DNA of 64,000 nucleotides, taken from Motacilla alba alba. Taxonomy: Eukaryota; Chordata; Aves; Passeriformes; Motacillidae. Of this stretch, positions 1-13,984 are shown piece by piece (positions within the stretch are counted from its first letter, which is position 1; every line of letters begins with the position of its first letter). The stretch lies in NCBI RefSeq assembly GCF_015832195.1, contig NC_052021.1, forward strand, positions 496,001 through 560,000, written 5' to 3'. A program made the position numbers and the translations under genes. A model generated the notes under the pieces. It did no database searches. It was not told the DNA's origin and saw only the letters and a program-made list of their open reading frames with translations.

Positions 1-3000
1 TAGTGAAAGCAAATTATCGCAGGGAAAGTTCTATTGATTCTCATAGCTCTTGTTTGGGTTGATAGTATTTCATTAATTTCATTTGAGATCCTATGTGACA
101 GCATAATTATGATATAATAAGACTTAGCTAGGTGTCACAAAATTATCTGCCAGTAAAGCCTCAAAGACAAGGTCACATATAGTACAAGTGTCTTCAAAAT
201 TGTGTTTCTGGAACTAAGTGTTCTAGCTACAGAAAAAAATAAAACAAGTAACATTTTAATTTTTGACACCATGTCTAGCAGCTGCAAAGCAGTTCACTAA
301 AATGGTTTCTCTAAAGCATTTTAAAAAGCTGTATTGTTAATTTAGGGTTCATTTTTGTTTATACAGGACATATAATATTAATATTTTATAATATTAAAAA
401 TCGGCTTTGTGGATATGAAGCTGGGAGATAAGAAAGCAGTAAACAGTTCTCCAATAATCTACTACATTTGGTAGGGCAGTTTTACACCTCCTGGTCCTGA
501 AAAACAAAACAATGCTCTAATCATTTTTATGGGATCAATATACATAGCTACTTAGCACAGGTGCCTGTAGTTAGTAATATATTTTCTGTGAGCTTTGCTC
601 TTTCTAGATTGTATCCCAGAATATTTTCTTTACTTATTTAGTCCTATATGTAATTAAGATAGCCCTAATATTGCTTCCGTGTATGGCCACCCTGTCAATC
701 CCTGTATTAATAGAGCTACTGATATAAAGACCAGGTTTTTATTCATCCCTATTATGCAGAAAAGAAGAAATTTCCCCTTAGAACTTCATAGCCATTAATG
801 CATTTAGCAAGACAGCCAGTAAAACCATTAGAGTATCTGACATGTATTTAAGTTCTGTCCCAAACAGCATAGCAAGATGTGTCTTGTGCCTTAGGCAGCA
901 TCTGGAGCGGGAGCTGTGCACCCTCGAAGGGGCACTCCCAGCACAGGCTGCCCTGGCTGCTCCGGGACAGCCCCTGCACCTGCGCCCCACAGAGACACTG
1001 AGCAGCCACCCCGGTGCAGGGGGAGTACCCATGGTGATGACTTGGGGAGTCATTTAGGGGCTTACACAGTAAGACTGCCCTGTGCTGCCTTCTCTATCAG
1101 CCCCCTTGCCCGTTAAATGAGAGCCTGCTTTACTGCCTGTGGTGAGGGCTTGATCAAGTGTGCCTTTTTATGAGGTATCTGGAGATCCCTGGATGATTTC
1201 TGCAGCTTCACAAAAGATTTGCTTTTGATGCTTCTAGAAAATTAAATAAAATTTAAAAAATTAATTATAACAGGAGTTTTGGAAATTATAAGAAATATTT
1301 GTGCCTGTTTGCTGACACAGAGAAGTGAGTTGTTGCATCTCCTTCCCTCTTGTAGGAGATAAGGTATTTTATTTCGATTGAGATTAATTTTGAGAATATC
1401 TTCCTAGATTACCTTGTGTATATGTTTGTCTTTATATCTGTGCATGTGTATACATATATGTTTATTATGTGGTTTATAGCATCAACTGTACTAACTCTGG
1501 AAGTAGGTGATTTCTAAGGGTTTGTTTTGTTACTAGGTTTTTTATTTGATGCTGCTTTAAAAAAAAATCCTTGTCATTGTTCTATAGCAGCAATGTGTTC
1601 TTTTTCCCTTTCCTTTTTTTTTTTTTTTTTGCATCTTCTTTCAAAATCTAACTGGCTTTCAGTTCTATATAACTACTTCTTCCTTTGGGTGCGGTGTTTC
1701 TTTAATCTCTGCACTTTGACACTTCCCATGTGAACCTGCACTCATTGTTTCTGCTCCTGCCTTATTTGAAATGAAAGGTAAAAAGACATACCAGAGGTAA
1801 CTCCAAGTTCTTTGCTGATGGGGAAACACTGACAATTAAATGCTTTAGAGGACTCTTTATCACCAAGTCCTTCACCACTATCAAGAGTGATTATTTCTCT
1901 GGTATGATGGTGCCATTGTGTGTCCTTGCCCCGGAGAAAGCCATCAGGGCACAAGTGGACATGACAGTTTGAAAGAGGTAATGGTTTCTCCTTTTGAGCT
2001 TTCTGATTTTTGTTTTTGATGTTATATTTTTGCCCTTGAGCTTGACTCTGCACTTTACTGAGAAATTGAAATATACTTATATGTAAATCGTTAATTAAAT
2101 CATTGTGCAATGTTCAATTGTTCTAGTTAATAATGGCTTTGAAATAGAAAAGGCCTGTCTTCCTGTAAATAATGAAGAATTCAAGGCAAGGAAGCAACCT
2201 CTTTTCTATTCTGCACCAGAGCAGTGAATAAGACCTCTTTCCTGATCCTGAACTGGCAGAAATTTTGTGTAGAGATGGAAAAAGTTAGATGGTGGGGATC
2301 ATTTAGTGTAACCATAGCAATGTCTTCCTGAAAAAGGCAAAACCTTCCATTAAATGGCACCTGGCTTAGCTGTGATTTCAGTTCTACAAATGGTTAGTCT
2401 GGTGTAAGGTTTGGGGCACAGTGTCTGTAAGTAGATATGCAAGAAAGAGTGAAAGCACAGCAAGCAAGTACCTATTTCCCACCTTCAGCTACATTCATCT
2501 CAGTGGCTCTCCTGAGCTGGATGTGATTTCAACCTCTTTGGTAACTCATAACAGGAATATTTTCCATAAATGTGAGCTTTTGTAAGCTTCTAGCATCTAC
2601 CAACTATTGTCTCAACATGCAATGCATTTTTATACATGTTGTGCCCAGCCACGACCTCCTTGGTTCTAACCTGTGTCACTACCTGTTTTTACTAATTTTT
2701 TTAGTAGATGCTAAGATCATAATACCCTTGGTTTTATCCCAGCTCCTGTTCTTATACGCAATATAAACAGCTCCCACCTTTTGGTCCATACCAGAGTGAT
2801 TAAAGCATGTGGCTACCTACACAGCAGATATAATTTTTTACTTCACTTGACTACTCAGGTGAAGTGGATTTAGTACTGGTGGGTTTGTTGTTCCTTTTGT
2901 CTACTTACTGTACATCTGATCCTGCAGTTGCTTTAATTCCAAATGTATCTTTCCAATGTCTTTCACAGTGAACAATACTGAAAAGAAATGGATCATCTCT

Positions 3001-3938
3001 CCAGTGGCAGCCCTGTTCTTTGAGTGCTCTTTGTGCCCTGGATGTTGGGTGTCTAATGAGCCTTTGGTGCTTCCAATGAAGAAGGATTTCATTTTAGTTT
3101 TGGTTCCTTTTTGCTTGGCTGAATTTTTGCCAGTCTTGGTGTGGTTTTGCTTTTGATATACCATTTAATTTTCCTCATTTCAATGCAATTTCAGTTTTTT
3201 AAGTCTGTCATCTTGCTTCTAAAAAGCCCACACTCTGCTGATCAGCTACTTTGATTTCGTGCTTGTTCTCCAGCTCCTCACCATGGCAGACTTCACTGGC
3301 CCAGCAACTCCAGCAAGCTGCCCTTCAGCAGTCTTCACCACTGTCTCTTAGTATTCAAGATTTTAAAATGTTATTTTTAGCTGCCTTTTAGTAAGTTTCC
3401 TAATTTTTATTTAATCTGCCTTCCTGAAATTGAGTGCCACCAAAGGATTGGTTTTCCTTTTTTTTTTATTGTTACTCTTGCAGGACATACCACTAGCTAC
3501 TTTGCAATCAATTCTGCAGTGATTGTTTCTAGTTCTGTGATTCTGATTGATCTGTCCTGACTTAGGACTAATTAGGGTCTTGCCTCCTGCTCATGAGCTC
3601 CCAGGGAGCTGCTTCACACCATTACTGTAGCATCTGAGCAAATGATCTTTGCCCAGTTTGTGAACACTAACTGAAGCCTCCCTGTTGGCCGTTTTTTTAT
3701 TACACTTTCTGATCTCCCCTGGCATCCTGTGGTTAGTGTGGTCCCCCTGTTCAGCTAAAGGGTAATACAGCAATCCTTTGTTGCTGCTCTAAGCAAGACA
3801 TTGCAACTATCATGGATTCTGTGGTGCTTGCTGAGATTTTTCCACCCTTACATCTCCTTAGCATACAATATTGCAGCACAGGTCAGTCATTTTCCTGTCT
3901 CCTCTGGTATTGGGTGTTTGGAGGAGTTTTTTTTTCCC

Positions 3939-3940
<2 letters not shown>
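1..3940. other. host non-coding DNA, no gene seen
   Basis: This AT-rich stretch holds only short chance open frames with no recognisable domain or exon structure. There is a GC-richer patch at about 900-1060 and a long T tract near 1614-1631. I see no retroelement that I can name here. Confidence 0.6.
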
Positions 3941-3981
<41 letters not shown>

Positions 3982-4018
3982 CATGTATGTATGCATGTAT
4001 GTATATATATTTATTTAT
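3941..4018. repeat. compound microsatellite (AT)n with (GTAT/GCAT)n
   Basis: An uninterrupted AT run covers about 36 bp (3941-3976). It passes into alternating gtat/gcat tetranucleotides, another short AT run and a ttta-rich tail. It is preceded by a T9C5 stretch. The open frames crossing it are repeat translations (poly Ile-Tyr or Met-Tyr-Val), not proteins. Confidence 0.95.
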
Positions 4019-7000
4019 TCCTGATAATAAAATGGCTTACTTACTTCTTTTCCTTCCCCCAAATTCCTCATACACTTTGTCAATGCCTTCACTTTAGCAT
4101 TAGACACTGCAGTTCCTCAGATTCACATTTAAGATATGAGAATCTTTATTAAATTGAACATTTTGTTAAGCAGCTCAAAGTAAGTTCATTTGTTATGAAT
4201 TGTTTTCATTGTGCATTGAAAATATTTGTGCTGCTTCTGCATAGACTCAGAAGCTGAGTCTGTGTCCTCTACAACTCCAAAGCACTTCATAGTTATTGCT
4301 CTTTTAATTTGACGCTTGGGCTTGTTTTTCATCCTTTGACTTTGCACTCAGGCTTTCAAAAGAGTGCAAAGAGTTGGGTTTTTTTTGGGTTTTTTTGGGT
4401 GGGGTTTTTTTTGGGGTTTTTGTTTTGTTTTGTTTTGTTTTTTTACTTCTCTAAATTTGCAGAATACTGTATTTGATTTTAATTGATCTATGGAAATTTA
4501 AAACCTTTGACCAGACCCAAGGTCATGGGCTCTAAAATCCACAGACATGTCAAAAATACTGGCAGTTTCCCATTAGTGACTAGCTCTCAGCAGCCAGTGC
4601 TGTGCTTCTGGCAGGAAAGGCCACACAAACAGGGATACAGCTGCTTTCTCCAGAGTTTTTCCCCTACTCTGCCCTCTATCCCTCAGGAAATATGTTTATA
4701 TCTAATATCAACGGGGAAAAAAGAGGTAGATTAATGGTAATTCACCATACACTTTCATATATTTTATCTGCTCACTTTTAATTCCAGTAGAGGATATATA
4801 TGGAGAAACCCTCTTATGCTAATCTAGTTTCCTTAGTGCTTTATATCTTGGTACAAATATCTTTTAAAATACAAAATGTAACTATATTTGCCATGAGTAA
4901 AATTCCAAAGACAATATACATAGGTGGCACTGGTTGTGGAATGGTTTGTCAAGTTGATTCCTTTCAACACCATCAATGCTACTGTTTTAATGGAATACCT
5001 TCAAAATATTTTCCCATTTTAAAACTGAACTGTTGTCTTTCAGTTCTTTATAACTGAACGGGAAGTCATTTTGTATCAGTGAGTTTAGGTTATTGTCTGT
5101 AGTAATGGAACTGTCTTTTTTTCAATTTAGCAAAATACCATTAAGAATTAATTTATGACCCAGCTACATTATTGATTCAGAGAAGTATGGAGGAGTTTTA
5201 CAGTCTGGGTATTCTTTTCAACAAAGTTCTAAAGATAATTTTTAAAGCACAGACACTTTTCTCTTTCATTGCACTGTAACTCATATATATAAATGCGATT
5301 CAGGGAATGTGTTTTTACAGGAGGTGGAGGTAGCAAAATGTGCAATTACCAATAACAATGTGACACTGTGTGTAGTGGATGCAATTTTGCATTTCAGAAG
5401 CAGGAAATGGAACAAAGGATGGTTACTTTAAAGTAGTATAAGTAAAATCCTACCATCTCTTAGTACAAATGTCAAATCCTGGGAGGTAACTCTGTTCGAC
5501 TGTAGATTAAAAGTAGGTAACAAAGACCAAAACAAATGTATAAGGACCATATGGTACAGTGATGGACTATGTTGGAAAGGTTTTGTTTGTGAAGGAAAAA
5601 GTATTGTTTACTGGTAATGTTACATTTCTTTAAGTTCCTTATTTTGTTTTTTACTTCATCAACATTTAAATGGGAAGTAGGAGTTCCTTCAGGAGTCCCA
5701 GCAGGTGTCTCACAGCTGAGGAGGCAATGCCTCCCTCCCTCTGCACTGCTGCTTTTAGAGAAAGGAGAACTCTTAGCCCCTTTATCTTCAAAAGCTTTTT
5801 TGTCTCTTCTGTCTGTTTTGTCTGTCTGTGAAATTACCCCACTCTTCTACTGAGAAGGAAATATTCCCTGGTGTCCTTTGTCCATCCTAAAAGATAAATC
5901 CATACTTTGTCAATTGCTGTTCCCTTCGTTATCTGCCCTGAGACTTAGAATTTCATGCTTACAAGGTGTGTGTAAAGTGCTGCATAGTGGCAATAGAAGT
6001 GCTTTACCCAGACGTGCAAACAGGTCCGCGGATGTCAGGCAATGTCTTACACTATATTTAACTCAAGAGTAATTTATAATGGCAGGATTTCTGCCTAGTA
6101 CCTACTGGCTCATGATGCCCAAAAAACTGGGCTGATTTATGTTCAGTACCTGGCCCCATGCTGCTGTTTCAAATCCTTTTCGCTGTGGATTGTGATCTGG
6201 ATGTTAATTTATCAAAACTGGGATTCACAGGTCGCAGTGTTACAGCCAAGCTAAGAGAGTCTCATAAAGAAGGGTCCATTCATCTTGTGAGACTGCATGT
6301 AAATATTGTGTTCTAAAGCTTTAGATAGGTGACTGTATTATCTCATTAATAATTTTGTGAGGACTTCTGTGTTGTTGTCTCGTCTCAAGGATAGACAGAC
6401 ATTTACCACTTCCGTGATCAATAAATGACTTATGGGGAAATGGTGCCTATAAACTGAGGTAGCAGCATTACTGTCTGCTGTTTTTGTTGGCTGCCTTCTG
6501 CAAGATCTGCAGGTGCAAAGAAAAGGCCAGGGTATAAGAGCTGGCTGAAAAGTAGTAACCTGCTGCATTTGAGAAATCTAATTTCAAAAATAAATTGAGT
6601 TTGGACTTTATGTCTTACTGGCTCTAAGCAGTGATTTTCTATCCTTTCTCTTCACCTCTCCAGGTATCGATTTTTTGAAGTACTGTATTTAACATTTGCT
6701 GGGCAGAGGCACCCAGCCCTTCCAGCTGTGGAGCCCTGCCCGGCATTCCTGCCCCGCGGGGTGTGCAGGAGCCAGGCTGTTGGGTGGGAAGGGCCGGTGC
6801 CGCATGCAGCGCCTTTCTGCGGGCTCCAGCTGTGCTGCTCCTGCCTCCTCTTGCACTGGGGGCTTGCTGGGAGCTAGGGCGTGCAGGCTGGCTACTCCCA
6901 TGTTGTCCAGATGGAAAAGAGCTGAGCAAAATAACTTCTCTGACCAGCGGCAAGTTTCACTGGAGCTGGTAACTTAGGGCACTTTTTAATCACAGGGTAG

Positions 7001-8340
7001 CTGCTCCTGCTTCCCTGCATGCAAATAGTCTATCCAAGCAGGTTTGTTGTTTGTTTTTTTTCCCATCAGTAGTTTGTTTCCTATTCTTCATTTTATTTTT
7101 TATCCCTAGAGGAAGCCTGGCTTAGCACCTTTACCCATGCTTTAAATTAACCAAGTAGAAGTTCCTATACAGCAGTTTATTTTCCTCATGTGCGATCTTT
7201 TCTTACAGTGCGGTATGATTGAGCTTAGCCAGATGGATAGGTGTCTTTCACATCACTTGTCTCTCCTTACAAATTTTAAGGAAAACACAAACTGTCACAA
7301 TAACCTTACAGGTCTCAGAAAATGCTGATGAAATTTTTCTCATAAAAACAACAGAGGGAAGCAGAGTTCCAAAATAAATTCCACCCAGAGATCCTTAATA
7401 TCCACAAATATGAAAAGAACACTTATACTGACAAAGGAAAAATGTTACAATCAAGTTTGAGTAAACTGATATATAATGAATACAGAGAAATACCTTGGGA
7501 AATGTCTGAGAAATAACTGAAAACATGTAGTAATTCCTTTTCCTCTAATGCGAGTTTAAAACATATCTGACATAGATTTTTTTTTCTACTTAAAATTTAC
7601 TGTTCTGGGACGATGATTTTTGATAATGGTAGTGGATGTTTAGTGTAGCCTTTCAAAATGGACAATACGTGCTTTATTTGTTGAGCTGAGGAGATATGCT
7701 TTGTGCTGCTGCTTTATTTATTTATTTTTAAGTATTACGGAAAGCCTGTATTACATGTGGAATTTAACATTGATAAAATTGTCTAGTTGTCTGCATTTTT
7801 TTGCTGGGGGACTTTGTTGGTTTGGGGGATTTCTTTTTGTGAGTTGATCGGGGGTTTATGTGAGGTTTGGTATTTTTTCTTCTTCCTTTCATAGCAATTT
7901 ATATAAATCAGTTCAGAAAAGTAAGCTGCTGGAGAAGAGGCCCCACTTGGCTACCCCAGGAGGAGGTTAACTGTGGCCACACAAAATAAAACCGGAAGAA
8001 TAAATGCCTTGTGTTTGTAGGGCACCCATTTGTGTGCATTAAATTATTTCTACTCTGAAATCAGATCACTGGGCTGATAACCAAAGCTGAATGTAAAGGA
8101 AAGTATTTCTCTTCTCAGTCATTTCTGGCCACAGAGATGACTCCAGCTTGTACAGTGCTCAGGTCAAGTGGTGCCTTCCAGCTTGTCCCCTCAGTGGCTG
8201 TGATGATCAACCACATGGAGATGAGACTCATTTTGATTTATCTTTCCTGGGTCATTTTATCTTGAACAGTGTGTCTGGGACATGGGTTCTTCTAGCTCCG
8301 TGCCTGCAGTTGAGGAGGAGAAGGGTGATTTGGTGAGTCA
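4019..8340. other. host non-coding DNA with low-complexity tracts
   Basis: No gene is supported. A T/G low-complexity tract lies at 4380-4442, made of T runs split by GGG and ending in TTTTG repeats. A GC-rich patch at about 6690-6900 has scattered CpG but no exon or promoter that I can support. The rest shows only short chance frames. Confidence 0.6.
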
Positions 8341-8383
8341 GCCACTTTCTGCCACTTTCTGCCACTTTCTGCCACTTTCTGCC
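8341..8383. repeat. 10-bp tandem repeat, four perfect copies
   Basis: The unit gccactttct occurs four times in a row without a mismatch (8341-8380) and is followed by a partial fifth copy. Perfect identity points to a recent expansion. It lies in otherwise unremarkable host sequence. Confidence 0.95.
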
Positions 8384-10594
8384 CAGTGTTTTTCCAGATA
8401 GGTTTCAGATTTATCAAATGCCGTTTTTTTCCATGTACTTTTAAAGGCCATATTGTCTGAATTAGGGAAATCACTGGGTACTGGAATGAGACATGAGCTG
8501 AAAGAAAAATTGATCAGTAATTAGGAAGGTTAATCCACTCACGGCAGAGAGGCTGAGATTTATCCTGACGTTCTGCTATTCAGTTAGTGTAGATATAAGT
8601 AAAGCAAGTTGGGGAAAAAATCTCAGAAGTTCTAGTTACCATGACATGGATTAGGATCATTAGGCTTTTCCACAGGAACAGATATTTAGCAGAATACAAG
8701 TTTATTTTTATATAAATTCTCTAATTTTACTTCATACTCCTTTTTCAGCTATGGAGTATCTGCTGTCTCAGTTGTATCCACATCTTCTCGACCATACCCC
8801 ATAAAAACCCATCTTAAAGAGCTAAAAAACAGGGGGGGAGACTATCAAAGATATTCTTTGACCTTCCCTTTGCCTTGTTGAGGAACTATCTCCATTGCAG
8901 AGATTAGATTTCAAGCAGAAAAGCAGACATAAGTTTTTTAATAATTATTTTCTACAGTTTGCAAAATATAAATGTAGAGATGCATTATGACAAAAACATT
9001 ACTCATAAGTATGTCAGAAGTGTATGGTTCTGTATTTGAAATTAAAGTAGCCTTTGGCAAACTGTCTGCATGGTTGTGATAAGGAAACATATGGAAATCT
9101 TAGCTGGGTTTACAGACAGTATGGTTAGCCGTATAAGAAGTCTCTATTGTCCACAGACAGGACCTTATAGTATTTTCTCACTCTCTTCTTGGTTGTCGTT
9201 TGCTGTACGGTTCAAATTAAAATGAAACATTTAATTGGAACAAAAAAAAATAGCAGAGGGAGCCGCCCTAAACAGTTGATTTTATTAGGTTTGGTGAGTG
9301 TCATTAGCAGGATACCTACGGCACAAAAGCAGGTCAGGAGCGCAGCCGCTGCCAGTCCCTGGCCACTCCCATCCCAGCTGTCCCCTTGAGCTCGCACCTA
9401 GCATCGGCTTGGGAACAGTGTTCAGGGTGCCTGGGGGGCTGCGGGGCCGCTGACAGAGGTGCCACTTGACACTCTAAAAATTAAGCTGAGACACCAGTGG
9501 TTTTCCTTGTTCTTTGCTAGGGTCTTTGTTTTCTGACTAGGGAATAGGTTTCTTTTGGTCCTCTGTTTATTCTCAGTCCAGAAATAGATTTTATACTCAG
9601 GGCCAGGAACTGTTAGGAGATTTCTGTCGCATTCTTTCCTTGCTTTCTGTCACATTTCATCTGCAGGTATACTTGAGTAAACTTTAGGTTACTGAGCAGT
9701 AAATAGAAGTTGGAAAATGCTGATAAATTTTAGTTAGAAAATTATTCTAAATTTAAATACTTATTTGAGCAAAATGATATCTTGGCATCACCAAACTTCA
9801 CAGATGGAGAGAAGAAGAGAAGGGGAGGAAGAGGAGAAGGCATAACAAAAAAACCAAAAAGTTTAAACTTGAACATACAGCCTCAAAGTCTTGGCCTGAA
9901 AATTTTTAAGTGCAGAAGGTTTTTTACTGCCTAACACATGTTTTATGAAGTAAGTATAGTTTCTCTTTTAAGATTTTCAGAAGATATTTAAGTTTTTCCT
10001 TTCTGTTATGATCCTATTATCTTGAGTTACTTTGGACAGCTAGATATTAGCCATGATGTGGTATATCTAATTTGGTAATAGTGATCCTTTTACAACTCCT
10101 AAAGGATGTAGTAGAATGAAGCTAATTGGAAACCAGAATAACATGTCCGTAACAATTTCATTTTACTTGTGTGTAAACAGACTCTAAGACAGGGTCAAAA
10201 CTGGCATAACACAGAATTTTTGTAGTCTAGGTTCCATGGAAACGGTGAAAAATGGGCGTGTGATCTAAGTGCTGCTTCCCAGAGATGCAGCCCTGGTGGA
10301 GGACAAGCAGGGGATGCGCTGTGTTTCCTCAGGGGCACCAAAGCACCTTGGCAGAGCTATTTGGGGGTGAGGCATTTTGCAAAGCCACCAGGAAGGAAAG
10401 GGAGGATGCCCAGTGTGGCTCCCTACTTACCACCCCTCATTGTGGATTTTATTTCTAGAGGGGCAGAGGCCCAGAAGTCTTTGATCCCAGAGAGCCCCAG
10501 GAGTGCTGAGTGGTTTACCCCTATCCAGCAGCTCAGGGCCACATGGCTGCTTGCTCACTCCTCCCCTCTGGGATGAGGTAGAGAACTGAAGAGT
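8384..10594. other. host non-coding DNA, no gene seen
   Basis: I see only short frames without homology that I recognise. There is a purine-rich tract near 9805-9845 and a short GC-rich patch at about 9335-9460. No transposon ends were recognised. Confidence 0.55.
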
Positions 10595-10989
10595 AACTGT
10601 GAGAGAACTCAGGGCTGAGATACAGACAGTTTAATAGGTAAAGCAAGAGCTGTATGTAGAATGAAAAAGGAATTCATCCCCTACTGCCCATGGACTGACA
10701 GGTGTCCAAACGTCCCCAGTTCCTCCTTCTTCTCCAGCTCTGTGTGCTGAGCAGGGCCCCACATGGGCTGGGATATCCCTTGCATCACTTGGGGTCAGCT
10801 GTCCTGGCCATGTCCCCTCCCAGCCCCTCACTGGTGAGTCGGGTAAGGGCCAGAGGAGGCCTTGGCTCTGTGTGAGCTCTGCTCAGCAATGACCAAAACA
10901 TTTCTGTGTTACCAACACTGCTTCCTGCACAAATCCAAAGCACAACCTAGACTACTTACTGTGGAGAAAACTAACCTTACTCCAGGCCA
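10595..10989 (-). mobile_element. decayed LTR fragment of a common avian ERVL-type family
   Basis: The minus strand reads like the U3 side of a widespread bird LTR whose sense start runs TGTCCTGGTT, then a GGGATAGAGTTAA-type block. Here that start is degraded to cctggagtaaggtt near 10985. Further blocks typical of the family follow: ttggggtcagctgtcctggc near 10790 and cagtttaataggtaaagcaa near 10628. The outer end is truncated and no target duplication is visible. The family call comes from recall of the consensus, so it needs a repeat-library match. Confidence 0.5.
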
Positions 10990-12327
10990 CCAGTGTGTAT
11001 GTATATGATGCTTTTTCTGTGATGGTCTCAGCTGGGAAGAGATCTAAAAGGAGTCTCAATAAAATCTGTATAGACACAATGATCAGCAGGCCAGAAGGTG
11101 GGGGATAAAGGAGCTGGAAGATAATACCTGTACTTGGAAAGAAACCATTGCAGAAAAAGTAGATATTCCCAGACCCAGCAGATTAGCACCCACAGGAAAA
11201 TAGAGTGTTGCCAGGTAGTGTGGAGGGATAGAGGGCTCGCCAGGGACCAGCTCGATAAAGGGGCAACATAACCTGGCAGTCACATCTGTAACCCATGCCA
11301 GGGATGTGAGTCACAGTGATCCCAGTCCCTTTGAAGAGAACTCTAGTACAAAAATCTCTCTAGCACAGGCTGGATTATTCCTCACAACCACTTCTCCATC
11401 CTCTGAACTAGCTGAAGTCTCAAGTAAATTAACTTCTTGCAGAAGGATGCACAGATACCACATGGAGACAAAACGAAGGACAGACCTTCAGGTGAGGTGG
11501 ACTGCATGGAAAACGCATGGAGCATTGAAGGGGAGGCTGCCCCGTCTCCACAGGTGTCAGGAGGCAGGAGGATGTGCTAGAAAATTACACTGCTGGCAAA
11601 ACCATTGTGAGGGGCATGCCAGCCCTCTGAGCAAAAAGAATAACAAGAACACAGTCCACAGCGGGGTAAAGTTGGTGACTATACACACTTAAGGTGAGCC
11701 TGGAATGCCTTCTGTCATCCTTGTCAGAAGTCCATAAACTTTAATGGGACAGTATTGTTGCTCTCAATTAAATTTGTTATTTGCGCTCTGCACAATCTGC
11801 AATGATATCACCTTGATGGAAAAATAACAGACTAAAGCTGGTGTAAGGGGAGACAAGACTGCAATTTTTTTATCACTTAGGAAGCCTCAAAAGAGGCAGA
11901 AAAAAGCAGAAAAATAAAAAGGTGGAATTTTCAGACTTTACACCAAAATGAAGAAATTCAAATTAATGATTCCACTCATTTACCCCACAGATACCAAAAA
12001 AGACAGGAAATAGAAGAGTAAGGAATTGTTCTAGCAGCATAACTTGACCATTTGTGGAAACCTTGGCCTTTGGGATTTTAGTACCATTGGTTTCTCTATA
12101 TAGATGTGAAACCTGAAGTAGAAGCTATGGACAGAAGAATTCAAGCCTATTCTTCCAGTGACTTTGCATAGACTGATCTGACCCCTGAAAGCTAATATTT
12201 GCAGTAGAAAAAAGTGCAGTCATTTTGTGTGGTGGATGTGTGCTGACAGCACTGGATGGTGGGAACTGAACCAGTTTAGCTACAGGATCGGTTAACAGGC
12301 CAGGCAGACACTCAGCTGCAGGGAGCT
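10990..12327. other. non-coding DNA, possibly old repeat sequence
   Basis: No gene is supported. The longest frame here (11306-11692, plus strand) has no domain that I recognise. The composition resembles decayed retroelement sequence, but I could not tie it to any other segment in the window. Confidence 0.45.
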
Positions 12328-13983
12328 GTCATGGTTTGATGAAAGCCTGATTTTCAGTTGCGTGGGTGGGGGAGGATGGTTTCCTGTGGGGACCTGCTGG
12401 AACCAAGGAACTAGCTAGTTCTGAAAGGCCCCTCAGCTCGCTCAGATTGACACCTGGATAGACTTCTTAAAAGAGTTAAGCATGCTCCTGTGGAAAAGCA
12501 CATTTTAAAACAAAGGAAGCCCAGGAAAACACTCTCTTGCTTCTGGGTTTTGGAGTTTTGGAGAGAGAAGTTCCCCCTCCCCTCCCAGCATGGTGGCCGA
12601 GCAGGGGAGGGGAGGCCGCAGGGCTGAGGCCAGGCCAGGCTGCACCATGGCTGCCAACATCTTGCTGTTACTAAACCCTGCCCTGTTGCCAATCCAGGCC
12701 GAGCCGGGATCCACCGGGCCCAGGAGCACTCTCGGCCTGGGCTGGCTCGGCAGAGATCCTATCGCTGTTGAGATTCGTCTGCAACTACCGGGCAGGGGGA
12801 GGAAAAACCATCAGCTGCTCAAGTGGTGCTGCCAAATTCTGACTTGAATTTGGCAGCACCACTGAGATCTTAGCCGCTCCCCCTCCAAGCACGGCCACCC
12901 AAAGAAATCCTCTACCACAAACAGCTCCAGCCACTGCCTGGCAGGGATCACGTCTCTGCAGGGATCACCATCTGCCCGGGTGAGATCTTAACTCTTTCAG
13001 TGCCCAAATAAAGCTTGTAAACCTTTAATTCTCCCTCGAGTGAGAGAAAAGGACAGAGTGAGAACAAGTAGAGGAACAACATGAAAACATATGAAAAAAT
13101 GATCAGTGAAAAAAAGAGTCAAATCTCAGATGGGAAAGATGAAGAGATGCCTTAATCTTAGGGCTGAAATCCTCCTATAAACCTATAGAGAAAGATGTAA
13201 TTGATACATCAGACTCTTTTCCCCTATAACTCATTGAAAAAGTATGGGGAGATAAAGTGTTCAAATTGTAAATATCAGCAAAGGCTTCCATGCTAAAGTA
13301 AACAGATGTTGCCTCAGATGTAAACAGATGTATAATCCCATGAGAAGTTCGAACAGAAAGAGAGAAGAGTGATGAAGACTCTCTGCCCCAGGGAAAGAAG
13401 ATGATCTCTGTTCCCAAAGAAAAAGATGATCTCAGAAACAGATGAAGAGAACCTTTGCTCTTATACAGTTTATCTTTAAAATAGTACTCCATAAGTTAAC
13501 AAGGCCCATAAAAACAGCTGTGGGGAAAGCTGTAAAAATGGGAAGGACTTCATGTATGCAGATTTTCCAGGCAGCTGCTATTTGTGAAAATTAAAAGTCA
13601 CCAGAGGACTGTTTTCTTATGGAGAAGTTTCCATAAATTGACAAGAGGGACTCCTCTCCCTAAGTGAACTGAGGACAAACCATTCTAGAAGTGATAAATG
13701 GACTGAATCTGAATTGTTTCTGCACATTGTGAGTGGGAAAGAAAAAGTTGTAGGGGGGAGGAGAAGTGTTCTAAAGGTTTTATTCTGATTTTTATTATTC
13801 TTTTTTTTAGTTACTGTTAGTAAAGCTTTCTTTATACCCTTTTACAGTTTTGAGCCTGCTTAACCTTTTTCTTAATCCTATCTCACTGCAGAAAATATGT
13901 AAGTATATTATAGTGAGTGCACTAGCATTTAGCCAGCACAAGAGCCACCACATTAATTAGTGCATTAGCAAGGAAATCTCAAA
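12328..13983 (+). mobile_element. long LTR (copy A) with adjoining primer binding site
   Basis: About 1 kb of this segment (roughly 12955-13983) aligns, in inverted orientation, with 44880-45880. The homology runs through the LTR end (aaatctcaaa here, aaatctcaca there) and into the following TGG-type primer binding site. The left end is set at tgtcatggtttga (12328), a start typical of bird LTRs, but no matching target duplication supports it. The copy contains an AATAAA at about 13006, a TAAAGC-type signal near 13822 and a perfect 18-bp palindrome at 12822-12863. The frames inside it are not genes. Confidence 0.6.
12822..12863. repeat. perfect 18-bp inverted repeat with 6-nt loop
   Basis: The arms agtggtgctgccaaattc (12822-12839) and gaatttggcagcaccact (12846-12863) are exact reverse complements around the loop tgactt. 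The hairpin sits inside LTR copy A. I do not see an equivalent in the inverted relative at 44880-45880. Confidence 0.95.
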
Positions 13984-13984
13984 T

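Noticed and set aside
6690..6900. GC-rich patch as a CpG-island promoter
   Set aside because: CpG density is modest, and no exon, splice donor or core promoter could be identified beside it.
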